From Syntrophaceae bacterium UBA2251 (GTDB taxonomy: Bacteria; Desulfobacterota; Syntrophia; Syntrophales; UBA2251): a DNA stretch of 32,514 nt. The position numbers were made by a program, and so were the translations under genes. Below are positions 7,954-14,954 of this stretch, piece by piece (positions within the stretch are counted from its first letter, which is position 1; every line of letters starts with the position of its first letter). The notes under the pieces are model-generated. The model did not search any database and was not told where the DNA came from. It was given only the letters and a program-made list of their open reading frames with translations. The DNA lies in the NCBI GenBank assembly GCA_002347815.1, contig DDXV01000077.1:1-32514 (forward strand), read 5' to 3'.

Positions 7954-8663
7954 CTCCGCACCTCCTCGCTGTCGGGTAGCGGGACGCACACAACACCGGA
8001 TTCCAGCTTGGCTCTGAAAAACATGGGCTTGATGTCTGCCTGATCGGAATAGTCCATGTCGTAGAGCATCCAGCCGAGGTCGCGCGTTTCCGTGAGGGGC
8101 ACTATCTGCGGTTCGGACGGTTCTACCAGCCGCACTGCAGCGGCGAACTCACGGCACCCGAGGTAGGGCTGATGGAAATGCTGTCCCTTGCGGGCACGGC
8201 GTTCGAACATGGCCGCGTACTTGGCTTCAGTCTCGTCCTTCCGTTCGTCGGGTTTTTTGAGATCGACCTCCTCATCGGGATCGACGAGCCATTCGGGAGT
8301 GGGATTGAACACCTTGCCGCGCCGCTCCGGCGGGATGAAGATGAACTCGGCGTGGAGCCGATATTTCACATCGCGCAGGAAGAGGCCGGCACGTTGCTGG
8401 CGGTCGGCCTCAATAAAAATTCCTCCCGAGCGCGGCGAGGCAACCTTAGCGACTTCGTTGCGGCGGACGGAAATCCACTTGATCGGGGCCAGCACCTCGA
8501 TCCTCTTCACTTGCCAGTAAATGGCGGGTTTCCAGAGAATGGCATCGAAGACGGCGCGCGCGGCGGAAGGGGTGATCACGTCGTAGCTCACCCTTTCGAC
8601 CTTCATCTCCGGCCTGGTGAAGCAGGCATAATCACCGCTGACTTCAAGGCAAAATCCTTTCAT
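7950..8663 (-). CDS. cas5c: Type I-C Cas5c (Cas5d) crRNA-processing endoribonuclease
   Basis: In type I-C, which lacks Cas6, Cas5 itself cuts the pre-crRNA in each repeat and stays on the 5' handle. The 237-residue form starting MKGFCLEVSGDYACF at 8663 is chosen because AAAGGAGG lies six bases upstream; an ATG at 8690 would add nine residues. Family segments are visible: TRPEMKVERVSYDVITPSAA, ILWKPAIYWQVKRIEVL, YRLHAEFIF and the C-terminal LGWMLYDMDY with PMFFRA. It starts 23 bp after the cas3 stop and overlaps cas8c by four bases. Confidence 0.97.
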   Translation of the reverse strand: MKGFCLEVSGDYACFTRPEMKVERVSYDVITPSAARAVFDAILWKPAIYWQVKRIEVLAPIKWISVRRNEVAKVASPRSGGIFIEADRQQRAGLFLRDVKYRLHAEFIFIPPERRGKVFNPTPEWLVDPDEEVDLKKPDERKDETEAKYAAMFERRARKGQHFHQPYLGCREFAAAVRLVEPSEPQIVPLTETRDLGWMLYDMDYSDQADIKPMFFRAKLESGVVCVPLPDSEEVRR

Positions 8664-8686
8664 AGGCAGCCTCCTTTCATGAGGGA

Positions 8687-10897
8687 TCAAACATACAGAT
8701 CTTCCGGGTTGTATACCTCGCGATAGATGTCAAGTCCGATGACTGTACTGTAGAGCGTCGAGTCAGCCTGAACGAGAATGCCTTCGCGGATCTCCTCGAT
8801 TCGGCCTTCGGAAAGCAAGCGCTTGGCGGCCTCCGGTTTGACATTGACTGTATATCGCTGAAGCGCCCGCATCAACCTGCGGGACGGTCCGGCAAATCGT
8901 AATTGCTTGATCAGCTCATCGTTTCCCGCGTAGCTGACAATGATCGGTACGGACAGCTCCTTGATCAACCGGAATTCTTTTCCTGTGGTGCGGAACTGGA
9001 CATGTCCGTCGGGATTGGCGTTTCTGACCAGCCTCTCTCTCCACCAGCTTTCTCCAGTGTCATTGATGCTTGAATAGTATTTCTCGAAATAGCGGCGAAA
9101 CGTTTCCGGTCTGTCGGGGATAAAACCGGTCAAGGAGGCAAGTACCCTGGTCGCGTCTTCCCCTTTGCGGAGCAACCCGATAGGAGCCGGTTTGGGGGCA
9201 ACGAAGACCTGTACGGTTCCCGGTTCGCGACTCTCTCCATTCCGGTTGCAGCGGCCTGCGGCCTGGTTGATCGAATCGAGGCCTGCCAGTGCCCGATAGA
9301 CGACGGGGAAACTGACATCGACGCCGGCCTCGACGAGTTGGGTGCTGATGACGCGGCAGGGTTGTCCGGAGGGCAGGCGTTGTTTGATGTCAGCAATGAT
9401 GGCAGAGCGGTGCGCACCGCACATGAGGGCCGAAAGGTGGATCGTTCCTTGGGGCATCTCCTTCCAGAGGGCATAGCAATCGGGACGGGTGTTGACGATA
9501 CACAGCACCTGTTCTTCTGTTACAAGTTCCGCAGCGAGGGAAGGCCAGTCGTGCGGCGCATTCATTTCCTCCGGAAAGCGAATATTCGTCCGCTTGAGTT
9601 TATCGTATAGAATGGACGGTTCGGGGATGATCTCCAGCGGAGCCTGGCAGAGGTTGGGCAAAGCCGGTTGGGTGGCCGTGGAGAGGACGACGGTCATCCC
9701 GTAATCGGAGACTAGCCGGTTGATTGCTTCGACACAGGGGTAGAGCAGTTCCGGCGGAAGGAGTTGGGCCTCGTCGAGAATGACCACGCTGTTGATCAGA
9801 TTGTGCAGCTTGCGGCAGCGTCCCGGTCTGGCAGCGTACAGGGATTCAAAAAACTGAACGTTGGTGGTGACGATGACCGGCGCGTCCCAGTTCTCCGCTG
9901 CCAGGGTGAGGGCCGGTGATTCCTTTTCCCGTTCCGGGGCGATGTTGCTGTGATGTTCGACCACATTTCCCGGGCCAAAATGTTTACGAAGGACATCAGC
10001 GGTCTGTTCGATGATGCTGGTGTAGGGAATGACATAGATGATGCGGCTCTTATTATGCTTGATCGCATGGTCGATGGCAAAGGCCGTTCCCGACAAGGTC
10101 TTGCCGCCGCCCGTGGGGACGGTGAGGGAGAACAGACCGGGGGATTGCTCGGCTGCGAATCGGCAGGCGGCGAGGATGTCGCCCCGGATTAGATTGATGG
10201 GGCTGGCAGGGGCATCTTCCGCCATCTTTTCCATTTGGTGATCGAAACGGGATTTCAAATGATGGAGCGTGGGAAAGGTCGAACGTTGGGCATGCTTGAC
10301 CGAATCCATGAAGGCTTCCGTGTCGAGAAAGTCCGCATCCACGAGACAGGAGAAGAGCATCCTGACCCAGAGATGATAGGCAACAGCCTCGTGATTCTGG
10401 CATTGCATTGCGAAATCCGGGGGCTGCATTTTGGGTGGCAGATTCTCGATGGATGGTTTTGCATAAACGCGAACAGCATCGGCGATGCCCTTCTCGGCTT
10501 CAAGCCGGTGGAAGAGAGAATCTCGACCGCCGAACCAATCCGTTAGGCCCGCATGGTGGCCGGCGATAAGGTAGGCGATAGTCTTCCCTATGATATTGGG
10601 CCATCTCTCATACGCCAGGATCGCGCCTGCACCCGAATGATTAGGGTGGGAGCCTGTACCGGGATCATCGTATTCCGAGGCGTTGATGCCGCCAGATCTT
10701 TTCAGGTATGCCTGGAAATCCGGATGGGCCTTGCCAACGTCGTGGAGTCTTCCCACGACCACAGCCCAGTTCTCTGAGCCAAACGCTCGGGAAAACATCG
10801 CTGCCATTTTAGCCACTCGTGTCAGATGCTCTTCAAGAAGCTGCCAGCGTTCCGGCGGCTCGCCGTCTTTGGAATGGGCGTAGAAAGATTCTTTCAT
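8687..10897 (-). CDS. cas3: CRISPR-associated nuclease-helicase Cas3 (type I-C)
   Basis: The target-degrading enzyme recruited to Cascade-bound DNA, 736 residues. The N-terminal HD nuclease domain has HSKDG near the start, LHDVGK (H52, D53) and HHAG (about 113-116). The SF2 helicase follows with Walker A PTGGGKT (261-267), the DEAQ box (375-378), SAT-type motif III (VLSTATQP), VEAGVDVSF and the arginine-finger motif QAAGRCNRNG. All core residues look intact. The ATG overlaps the stop of the upstream antitoxin gene as ATGA. No Shine-Dalgarno is seen in the A-rich stretch before it, so translation is probably coupled to that gene. Confidence 0.98.
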   Translation of the reverse strand: MKESFYAHSKDGEPPERWQLLEEHLTRVAKMAAMFSRAFGSENWAVVVGRLHDVGKAHPDFQAYLKRSGGINASEYDDPGTGSHPNHSGAGAILAYERWPNIIGKTIAYLIAGHHAGLTDWFGGRDSLFHRLEAEKGIADAVRVYAKPSIENLPPKMQPPDFAMQCQNHEAVAYHLWVRMLFSCLVDADFLDTEAFMDSVKHAQRSTFPTLHHLKSRFDHQMEKMAEDAPASPINLIRGDILAACRFAAEQSPGLFSLTVPTGGGKTLSGTAFAIDHAIKHNKSRIIYVIPYTSIIEQTADVLRKHFGPGNVVEHHSNIAPEREKESPALTLAAENWDAPVIVTTNVQFFESLYAARPGRCRKLHNLINSVVILDEAQLLPPELLYPCVEAINRLVSDYGMTVVLSTATQPALPNLCQAPLEIIPEPSILYDKLKRTNIRFPEEMNAPHDWPSLAAELVTEEQVLCIVNTRPDCYALWKEMPQGTIHLSALMCGAHRSAIIADIKQRLPSGQPCRVISTQLVEAGVDVSFPVVYRALAGLDSINQAAGRCNRNGESREPGTVQVFVAPKPAPIGLLRKGEDATRVLASLTGFIPDRPETFRRYFEKYYSSINDTGESWWRERLVRNANPDGHVQFRTTGKEFRLIKELSVPIIVSYAGNDELIKQLRFAGPSRRLMRALQRYTVNVKPEAAKRLLSEGRIEEIREGILVQADSTLYSTVIGLDIYREVYNPEDLYV

Positions 10898-11241
10898 TTT
10901 TTTGACCCATATCGCTTCTGTGGCTCCGCGACCCCCGGGCGCTGTCGCGGTGTCTTGACTTCGAGCTCGACGTGTACTGTAGCGCCAAGGACATCCGCGA
11001 CCCGCCGCAACATGCTCAACGAGTGACCTTCGTAGGCCGGTGATTCCAGGCGGCTGATTTGTTGCTGGGTTGTACCCACCCGCTTGGCCAATTCTTTCTG
11101 CGAGAGCCCCGCATCCTTGCGCAAGGCCGCAATCTTCAGCGCCACGTCCCAGGCTTCGCCGGCCTTTCGGAAGCGTTCTTCGAAGCCCTTATCCAGCAAT
11201 TGCTCTTCGAGATAACGATCAAAGTTCGTTTTCTTTTTCAT
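10894..11241 (-). CDS. XRE-family antitoxin (HigA-like), overlapping cas3
   Basis: A 115-residue protein with an XRE/Cro-type helix-turn-helix at about 35-95 (AALRKDAGLSQKELAKRVG, then TTQQQISRLES and LSMLRRVADVLGATVHVEL). This is the layout of antitoxins paired with Gp49/HigB-type toxins. It should bind and neutralise the upstream-encoded toxin and repress their promoter through the HTH. Its start lies inside the toxin gene (23-bp overlap) and its stop overlaps the cas3 ATG as ATGA. It therefore sits as a translational link between the toxin-antitoxin module and cas3. It could alternatively be a dedicated cas-operon regulator. Confidence 0.88.
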   Translation of the reverse strand: MKKKTNFDRYLEEQLLDKGFEERFRKAGEAWDVALKIAALRKDAGLSQKELAKRVGTTQQQISRLESPAYEGHSLSMLRRVADVLGATVHVELEVKTPRQRPGVAEPQKRYGSKK

Positions 11242-11590
11242 GACGATGCCTTCCCATCCACTCGTTTTTTCGCTCCAGGGCGATCTTCAGATCCCGCGCA
11301 GGGATAGTCCTGCTCTTGTTGCGAATTCCATGAACGGCCACAATCCGCCGTCCTTTCATGAAAAAATAGAGCACCCGTGTGTTGAGCTTCCCCAAGTGGC
11401 GTAATTCAAAGAGTTCGTTTCCAACGAATTTGGACAGCGGCGGTCTGTGGTATTGTCTGGCGCGAAGTTTGGCCAAGCCTGCCACAACGGCGGCAAAGTC
11501 GTCCGGATCCGACGCCTTCAGTTCATCGAGAAATTGACGTACCGGACATTGACCGGACGGCGTTTCGTGAAACTCTACAGAGAATTGCAT
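11219..11590 (-). CDS. HigB/Gp49-type (RelE superfamily) toxin
   Basis: A 123-residue basic protein matching the phage-derived Gp49-like/HigB toxin pattern. The N-terminus is MQFSVEFHETPSGQCPVRQF with LDEL following. The core contains LRARQYHRPPLSKFVGNELFELR and the strand NTRVLYFFMKGRRIVAVHGI, followed by a lysine/arginine-rich tail. RelE-superfamily toxins cleave mRNA at the ribosome. Toxin first and antitoxin second is the HigBA order. The start has only a weak purine-rich site, so expression may depend on upstream translation or may be low. The stop lies inside the antitoxin gene. Confidence 0.88.
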   Translation of the reverse strand: MQFSVEFHETPSGQCPVRQFLDELKASDPDDFAAVVAGLAKLRARQYHRPPLSKFVGNELFELRHLGKLNTRVLYFFMKGRRIVAVHGIRNKSRTIPARDLKIALERKNEWMGRHRHEKENEL

Positions 11591-11600
11591 CGCTCGTCAA
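11572..11600 (-). promoter_or_regulatory. Candidate internal promoter at the toxin 5' end
   Basis: On the minus strand TTGACG (11600-11595) and TAGAGT (11577-11572) are separated by exactly 17 bp, matching sigma70 boxes at 5 of 6 and 4 of 6 positions. Initiation near 11565 would fall after the toxin start codon. The transcript would carry the antitoxin and cas genes but no complete toxin. The boxes are seen; activity is inference. Confidence 0.35.
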
Positions 11601-11615
11601 CACTATATTTGGTGT
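11600..11615. promoter_or_regulatory. Imperfect palindrome upstream of the toxin gene, possible operator
   Basis: ACACTATATTTGGTGT matches its own reverse complement at 12 of 16 positions, with perfect ACAC/GTGT arms. It lies 10 bp before the toxin start, abuts the candidate internal promoter and includes a minus-strand TATAGT. It is a plausible binding site for the HTH antitoxin. It also overlaps the last codons of the HIRAN-like ORF. Confidence 0.35.
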
Positions 11616-11812
11616 ACGATCTCCACCCGCAACTGGTTCCAGGAAGGGGCTTTGCGGTCCGCTCCGACGACGCGGCAGGTTACGTGCGCTCCCTGTCGGA
11701 GGAGGCGGTGGATGTGCCGGTTGTCGCTCCGTGGAACATAGCCGAGCATGCGCCCCCGGCGGATCTGGGCGTCGAACCAGAGATAGCTTTCGAGAATCGG
11801 ATGCTGGGCCAT
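11603..11812 (-). CDS. Short HIRAN-like protein, possibly an N-terminally truncated domain
   Basis: A 69-residue ORF beginning MAQHPILESYLWFDAQI at an ATG preceded by GAGGAGGGAAG, a strong ribosome binding site. The core GYVPRSDNRHIHRLL and the following QGAHVTCRVVGADRKAPSW match the C-terminal half of the HIRAN domain (G-Y-hP-R-xx-N-xx-I-xx-LL-xx-G). HIRAN is a DNA-end-binding module known from HLTF/Rad5 and found as small stand-alone bacterial proteins. The N-terminal half (the REP-N-DP-A strand) is missing or very short, so the gene may be degenerate. It ends 12 bp before the toxin gene in the same orientation and may be the first gene of the operon. The longer open frame to 12025 has no recognisable sequence. 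Confidence 0.6.
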   Translation of the reverse strand: MAQHPILESYLWFDAQIRRGRMLGYVPRSDNRHIHRLLRQGAHVTCRVVGADRKAPSWNQLRVEIVHQI

Positions 11813-12014
11813 CTTCCCTCCTCGCCCGGGGTGAAGAACCCCACAGAAAAGCGCTTGATCGGTCCGTTGTGTCTGCCGTCCGGCATTGTTGGGACGCCCG
11901 TTCGACGGTGCGGCTGCGCAGCGCGCGCGCGAAAAAGGGCGGGGCTTCCCGCCTGCCGATCGATCGTTTCTTGAATCACGGAAATGGATGAAGCGCCCCA
12001 CGGGGGGACGCCCC

Positions 12015-12044
12015 TTCATAGGCACCGATTTGCGGGATTGTCAA
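12015..12044 (-). promoter_or_regulatory. Candidate sigma70 promoter of the HIRAN-TA-cas operon
   Basis: The minus strand shows a perfect TTGACA (12044-12039), an 18-bp spacer and TATGAA (12020-12015). It lies about 200 bp upstream of the HIRAN-like ORF and downstream of the terminator-like hairpin of the preceding gene. Nothing else between 11813 and 12061 resembles a promoter or a gene. It is the best visible candidate for the start of the long cas transcript. Confidence 0.45.
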
Positions 12045-12061
12045 ATACGAATTTCATGGGA

Positions 12062-12125
12062 GATGAAAATATATGCCCGCGGAGGAGCAAGCCGCGTTTC
12101 CGGCCATCCTTCAAAACGGGCATAT
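12062..12125 (-). terminator. Terminator-like hairpin after the dehydratase-family genes
   Basis: On the minus strand ATATGCCCG (12125-12117) pairs with CGGGCATAT (12079-12071), and the second arm is followed by ATTTT. The 37-base region between the arms contains further GC-rich pairing. It lies just after the stop of the 419-residue subunit. It could end that transcript and insulate the cas operon. Confidence 0.5.
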
Positions 12126-12133
12126 CATCTGAT

Positions 12134-13393
12134 TCAGGGATTCGGCGCGTGCGCGGAGGCCCGACGCTCCAGGAGCATCTCGATGAAGGCGTCGATGCGG
12201 GTCTGGAAGGGGGCGAAGGCGAACTTGTCGCCGTCCATGTGGTCGCCGTCGAACAGGACCGCCGGGACGCCCAGTTCGTCGTTGAGCATCCGCTGGATGT
12301 CGAGCTGCCCCATCGAGATCGGCTTGCAGCTCCGGTTGGAGTGGAGGATCGCCCCGTCGATCCTGTACTCCCGCACCGCCTTGCGGATGAGCTCCAGGCG
12401 CTTTTCGAGCGAGACGCACGAGACGAGCGGGTAGGAGACGAGCGACTTGTAAGCGATGCTCTCCAGGGGGCGGGACGGGTCCATCCGCAGGGTCCAGGCG
12501 GAGGTGTAGGTCTCGGCGACCACGACGGCGTTCCATTTCTCGAAGTAGTTGAAGAGCTTCATATTGTACCACAGCGGGATGTTGTCCCAGAACAGGCGCA
12601 GCCGTTCGTCCGGGACGACGCCCACGCCCTGGGCCACGCGCTCCTTCACCTCCGCCAGGACGTCCCGGAGGAAGTCCACGGCGATGGGCGTCCCGTGGCG
12701 GGTGACCATGACGAACATGATCCCGATCTCCGCGGCGGAGAACGGGGCGGGGACGGCGGCGCGCAGGGCCATGATCTCGTCCCAGAGGCGGCAGGCCTCG
12801 TCCGTCCAGGCGACGGCCTGGCTCAGGCGGTCCATGTCGAGGCGGCGGCCGGTCAAGTCCTCGAGAAAGGCGATCAGGCGCTTGATCTGGGCGACGCCGT
12901 ACCGGAGGTGGTGCTCGCCGATGTCCTCCATCGCCACCTGGGGCAGGTCCGCCCGGATGACGGGGCAGTCGAAGTGGTCGCACAGGACCTGGAAGGTCTT
13001 CATCGTGGGGATGCAGCCGGCCCCGAAGGAGATGAGGAAGTCCGGCTTCGGCAGGCCGCCCAGGGGCTGGTCCGGCGCGTCGATGCCGTCGAGGGCGTAG
13101 CCCACGTTGTTGCGGAAGTACCCGCAGAGGTCGTCCGCGTAGCCGTGCCCGGCGCAGGCGGCGAAGTTCTCGCGGTTCGTGCCGATGGCCGCGCAGACGG
13201 GGGCCCAGTTCTCCGGGAAGATCGGGTGGATGTCCATCGCGTAGAAGAGCTCGATCAGCCCGTTCATGGGCGGAATCCAGCCCACGGGGCGGCCCTCGGC
13301 CTTGGCCCGGTGGCCGTCGGCGTAGAATTCGGCGATGATCTCGCGTAGCGCGGTGTTGGCCTTGAGCCGCTTCGTCGTCTTCTGTGCGTCCAT
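12134..13393 (-). CDS. 2-hydroxyacyl-CoA dehydratase / class I benzoyl-CoA reductase-type subunit (BcrB/HgdA-like)
   Basis: A 419-residue member of the HGD-D (BcrC/BadD/HgdB) superfamily, the larger of two neighbouring paralogues. Family features are PVGWIPPMNGLIELFYAMDI near residues 36-55 and cysteines C80 (FAACAGHGYADDLC), C127 (FGAGCIPT) and C356 (SNRSCKP-S-GQ), which likely ligate a [4Fe-4S] cluster. Such heterodimers take electrons from an ATP-dependent activator (HgdC/BcrAD type) and perform radical dehydration of 2-hydroxyacyl-CoA or dearomatisation of benzoyl-CoA. No activator gene is visible in the window, so the substrate is undecided. It follows the partner subunit after about 160 bp. 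Confidence 0.9.
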   Translation of the reverse strand: MDAQKTTKRLKANTALREIIAEFYADGHRAKAEGRPVGWIPPMNGLIELFYAMDIHPIFPENWAPVCAAIGTNRENFAACAGHGYADDLCGYFRNNVGYALDGIDAPDQPLGGLPKPDFLISFGAGCIPTMKTFQVLCDHFDCPVIRADLPQVAMEDIGEHHLRYGVAQIKRLIAFLEDLTGRRLDMDRLSQAVAWTDEACRLWDEIMALRAAVPAPFSAAEIGIMFVMVTRHGTPIAVDFLRDVLAEVKERVAQGVGVVPDERLRLFWDNIPLWYNMKLFNYFEKWNAVVVAETYTSAWTLRMDPSRPLESIAYKSLVSYPLVSCVSLEKRLELIRKAVREYRIDGAILHSNRSCKPISMGQLDIQRMLNDELGVPAVLFDGDHMDGDKFAFAPFQTRIDAFIEMLLERRASAHAPNP

Positions 13394-13556
13394 CGGTTCC
13401 CCCGTCCGTCTGCCGCCGCGGTTGCCGGCCGCCGCCCGGTCTGTTTTGATCCCTTGCCGTTCGCTTTCTCCCCGCCGCTTGCGCCCCTTCCGTCTTTGAC
13501 CGTCGACCTCCGGCCGTTCGCCTTTTCCCCGGCGTCAGCCGCCTGTCGCCTGTTGT
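13394..13556. other. Intergenic spacer with GC-rich imperfect repeats
   Basis: The 163 bp between the two dehydratase subunits carry no credible ORF. Two loosely similar purine-rich segments occur on the minus strand: GGGGAAAAGGCGAACGGC near 13530 and GGGGAGAAAGCGAACGGC near 13470. Both precede GTC- or AAAC-type sequence. Function unknown. They may be a local duplication, and they separate two genes that are usually adjacent. Confidence 0.4.
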
Positions 13557-14708
13557 CTAAGGCCCGTTTTTCCCGATCATCTCGAAAAATCCCTCCAGGC
13601 GCGTCCGGATCTGGCCGGTCAGGCCTTCCCCCTCCAGTTCGACCTGCAGGGACGGGATCCCGCGTTCCTCCAGGAGTGTCTTGAGGAAGGGGTGGTCGGC
13701 CAGGTGGGGGTCGCAGAACTTCTGGTGGATGAAGACGACCGCCTCCACGCGGAAGGCCTCGATCTGCTCGAGGAAATACGCCCGGCGCGCCGGAAAGTCG
13801 GCGCGGGCGCTGCACGGCGGGCGCGCGAGGTGATGCCGGACCAGGGCCGTCACGGGATCGCCCTCCGGCGCCGCCTCGCCCAGGAGCGTCCGGTAGCCGA
13901 TGCAGGTGTCGTCCACGACGATGTTCCCTCCCAGGGCGGCGATCTCGGTGAAGAGGGCCTCGTCGGCGCAGAGGCTCCTGGAGATCATCAGGCGCGTCGT
14001 CCCGGCGTCGCCGGCGACCGCCGGTCCGTCCGCCGCGGCGTCGAAGGCCGTGAGCCACGGCAGGACGGTCTCGACGGGGAACACCTGCAGGGCCAGGCTC
14101 AGGCGGTAGAGGTCCGCGTAGGCGGGGCCGCCGTCCTGACGCTTGCGCGCGTAGGCCCGGCGCAGGAGCACCCGGGCCTCCCGGTACAGGCCGATCGCCG
14201 CGCGCAGGCGCTCCGGCTCGTACGCCCTGTCCGTCAGGGTTTCGAGGGCCGTGATCAGCCGCCGGAACTCCACCTGCGCGTAGGCGAGCGCTTCCGGCGT
14301 GTCCATGTAGGGCAGGCTGAGCTGAAAGGCGAATTTTGGGTGCAGATTGCGCCGCCAGATGTTGAAGAGGCCGCAGGCGGCATCGCAGGAGTAGGCGTGG
14401 ACGAGGCCGTCCAGGAAGTCGTAGCGGCCGGCCAGGCCCATCGCCATGATCTGACGGACGGGCGGGCAGATGAACGATTGCAGCAGCGGGTCCGCACCGC
14501 CGGGGTCGGCGCCCGCCCCCCAAAGGCGGACGGGGACGATGTCGAAGGCGTGGAGGATCTCGGGCGGCGCGTGGGCGCACAGGGTTCCGAGCAGGATCCG
14601 CCCGGAGCGCGCCTTTTCCGCCTTCAGGAGGTGCGGATGGTTTGCCACGGCGTCGCGCCACGCCACGCCGTCCCACGCGGTTTCACGTCTTCGGCGACAT
14701 CCCTCCAC
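13557..14708 (-). CDS. 2-hydroxyacyl-CoA dehydratase / class I benzoyl-CoA reductase-type subunit (BcrC/HgdB-like)
   Basis: The smaller partner, 383 residues from a GTG at 14708. The frame stays open to an ATG at 14789, but GGGAGG lies seven bases before the GTG, and homology-like sequence only begins at about HPHLLKAEKARSGRILLG. Likely cluster ligands and conserved cysteines are C44 (GTLCAHAPPEIL), C81 (SFICPPVRQ), C108 (AYSCDAACG) and C332 (HQKFCDPH, the family hallmark). The domain is a single HGD-D fold. With the downstream 419-residue paralogue it would form the heterodimeric dehydratase/reductase. Reaction and substrate cannot be read from sequence alone. Confidence 0.88.
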   Translation of the reverse strand: MEGCRRRRETAWDGVAWRDAVANHPHLLKAEKARSGRILLGTLCAHAPPEILHAFDIVPVRLWGAGADPGGADPLLQSFICPPVRQIMAMGLAGRYDFLDGLVHAYSCDAACGLFNIWRRNLHPKFAFQLSLPYMDTPEALAYAQVEFRRLITALETLTDRAYEPERLRAAIGLYREARVLLRRAYARKRQDGGPAYADLYRLSLALQVFPVETVLPWLTAFDAAADGPAVAGDAGTTRLMISRSLCADEALFTEIAALGGNIVVDDTCIGYRTLLGEAAPEGDPVTALVRHHLARPPCSARADFPARRAYFLEQIEAFRVEAVVFIHQKFCDPHLADHPFLKTLLEERGIPSLQVELEGEGLTGQIRTRLEGFFEMIGKNGP

Positions 14709-14954
14709 GGCCGTCCCTCCCGAATTGTGGTTGACAAACCCCCCGCGGTCACGTACGAATGGGGCACATAAGTGCGCGTTTCCGGTCATCTTCGCCCCGG
14801 CGCGATCTTCGCGGGTGGCGGCCGGAACCGATCCGGTGATGGAACGGGGAGTGCGCGTTCTCAGGGGCCGGCCGCTTGACGTTCATTCCGGACGCGAACC
14901 CCCGAGGGGTCCGTTTATAGCAAAGAACACCTCAAACTCATAGAAGAATCTGCC

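Noticed and set aside
11984..13348. 454-codon plus-strand ORF opposite the 419-residue dehydratase subunit
   Set aside because: Antisense shadow of a high-GC gene with conserved cysteine motifs.
13264..14676. 470-codon minus-strand ORF in another frame of the smaller dehydratase subunit
   Set aside because: Arginine/proline-rich off-frame translation; the overlapping frame has the HQKFCDPH and SCDAACG motifs.
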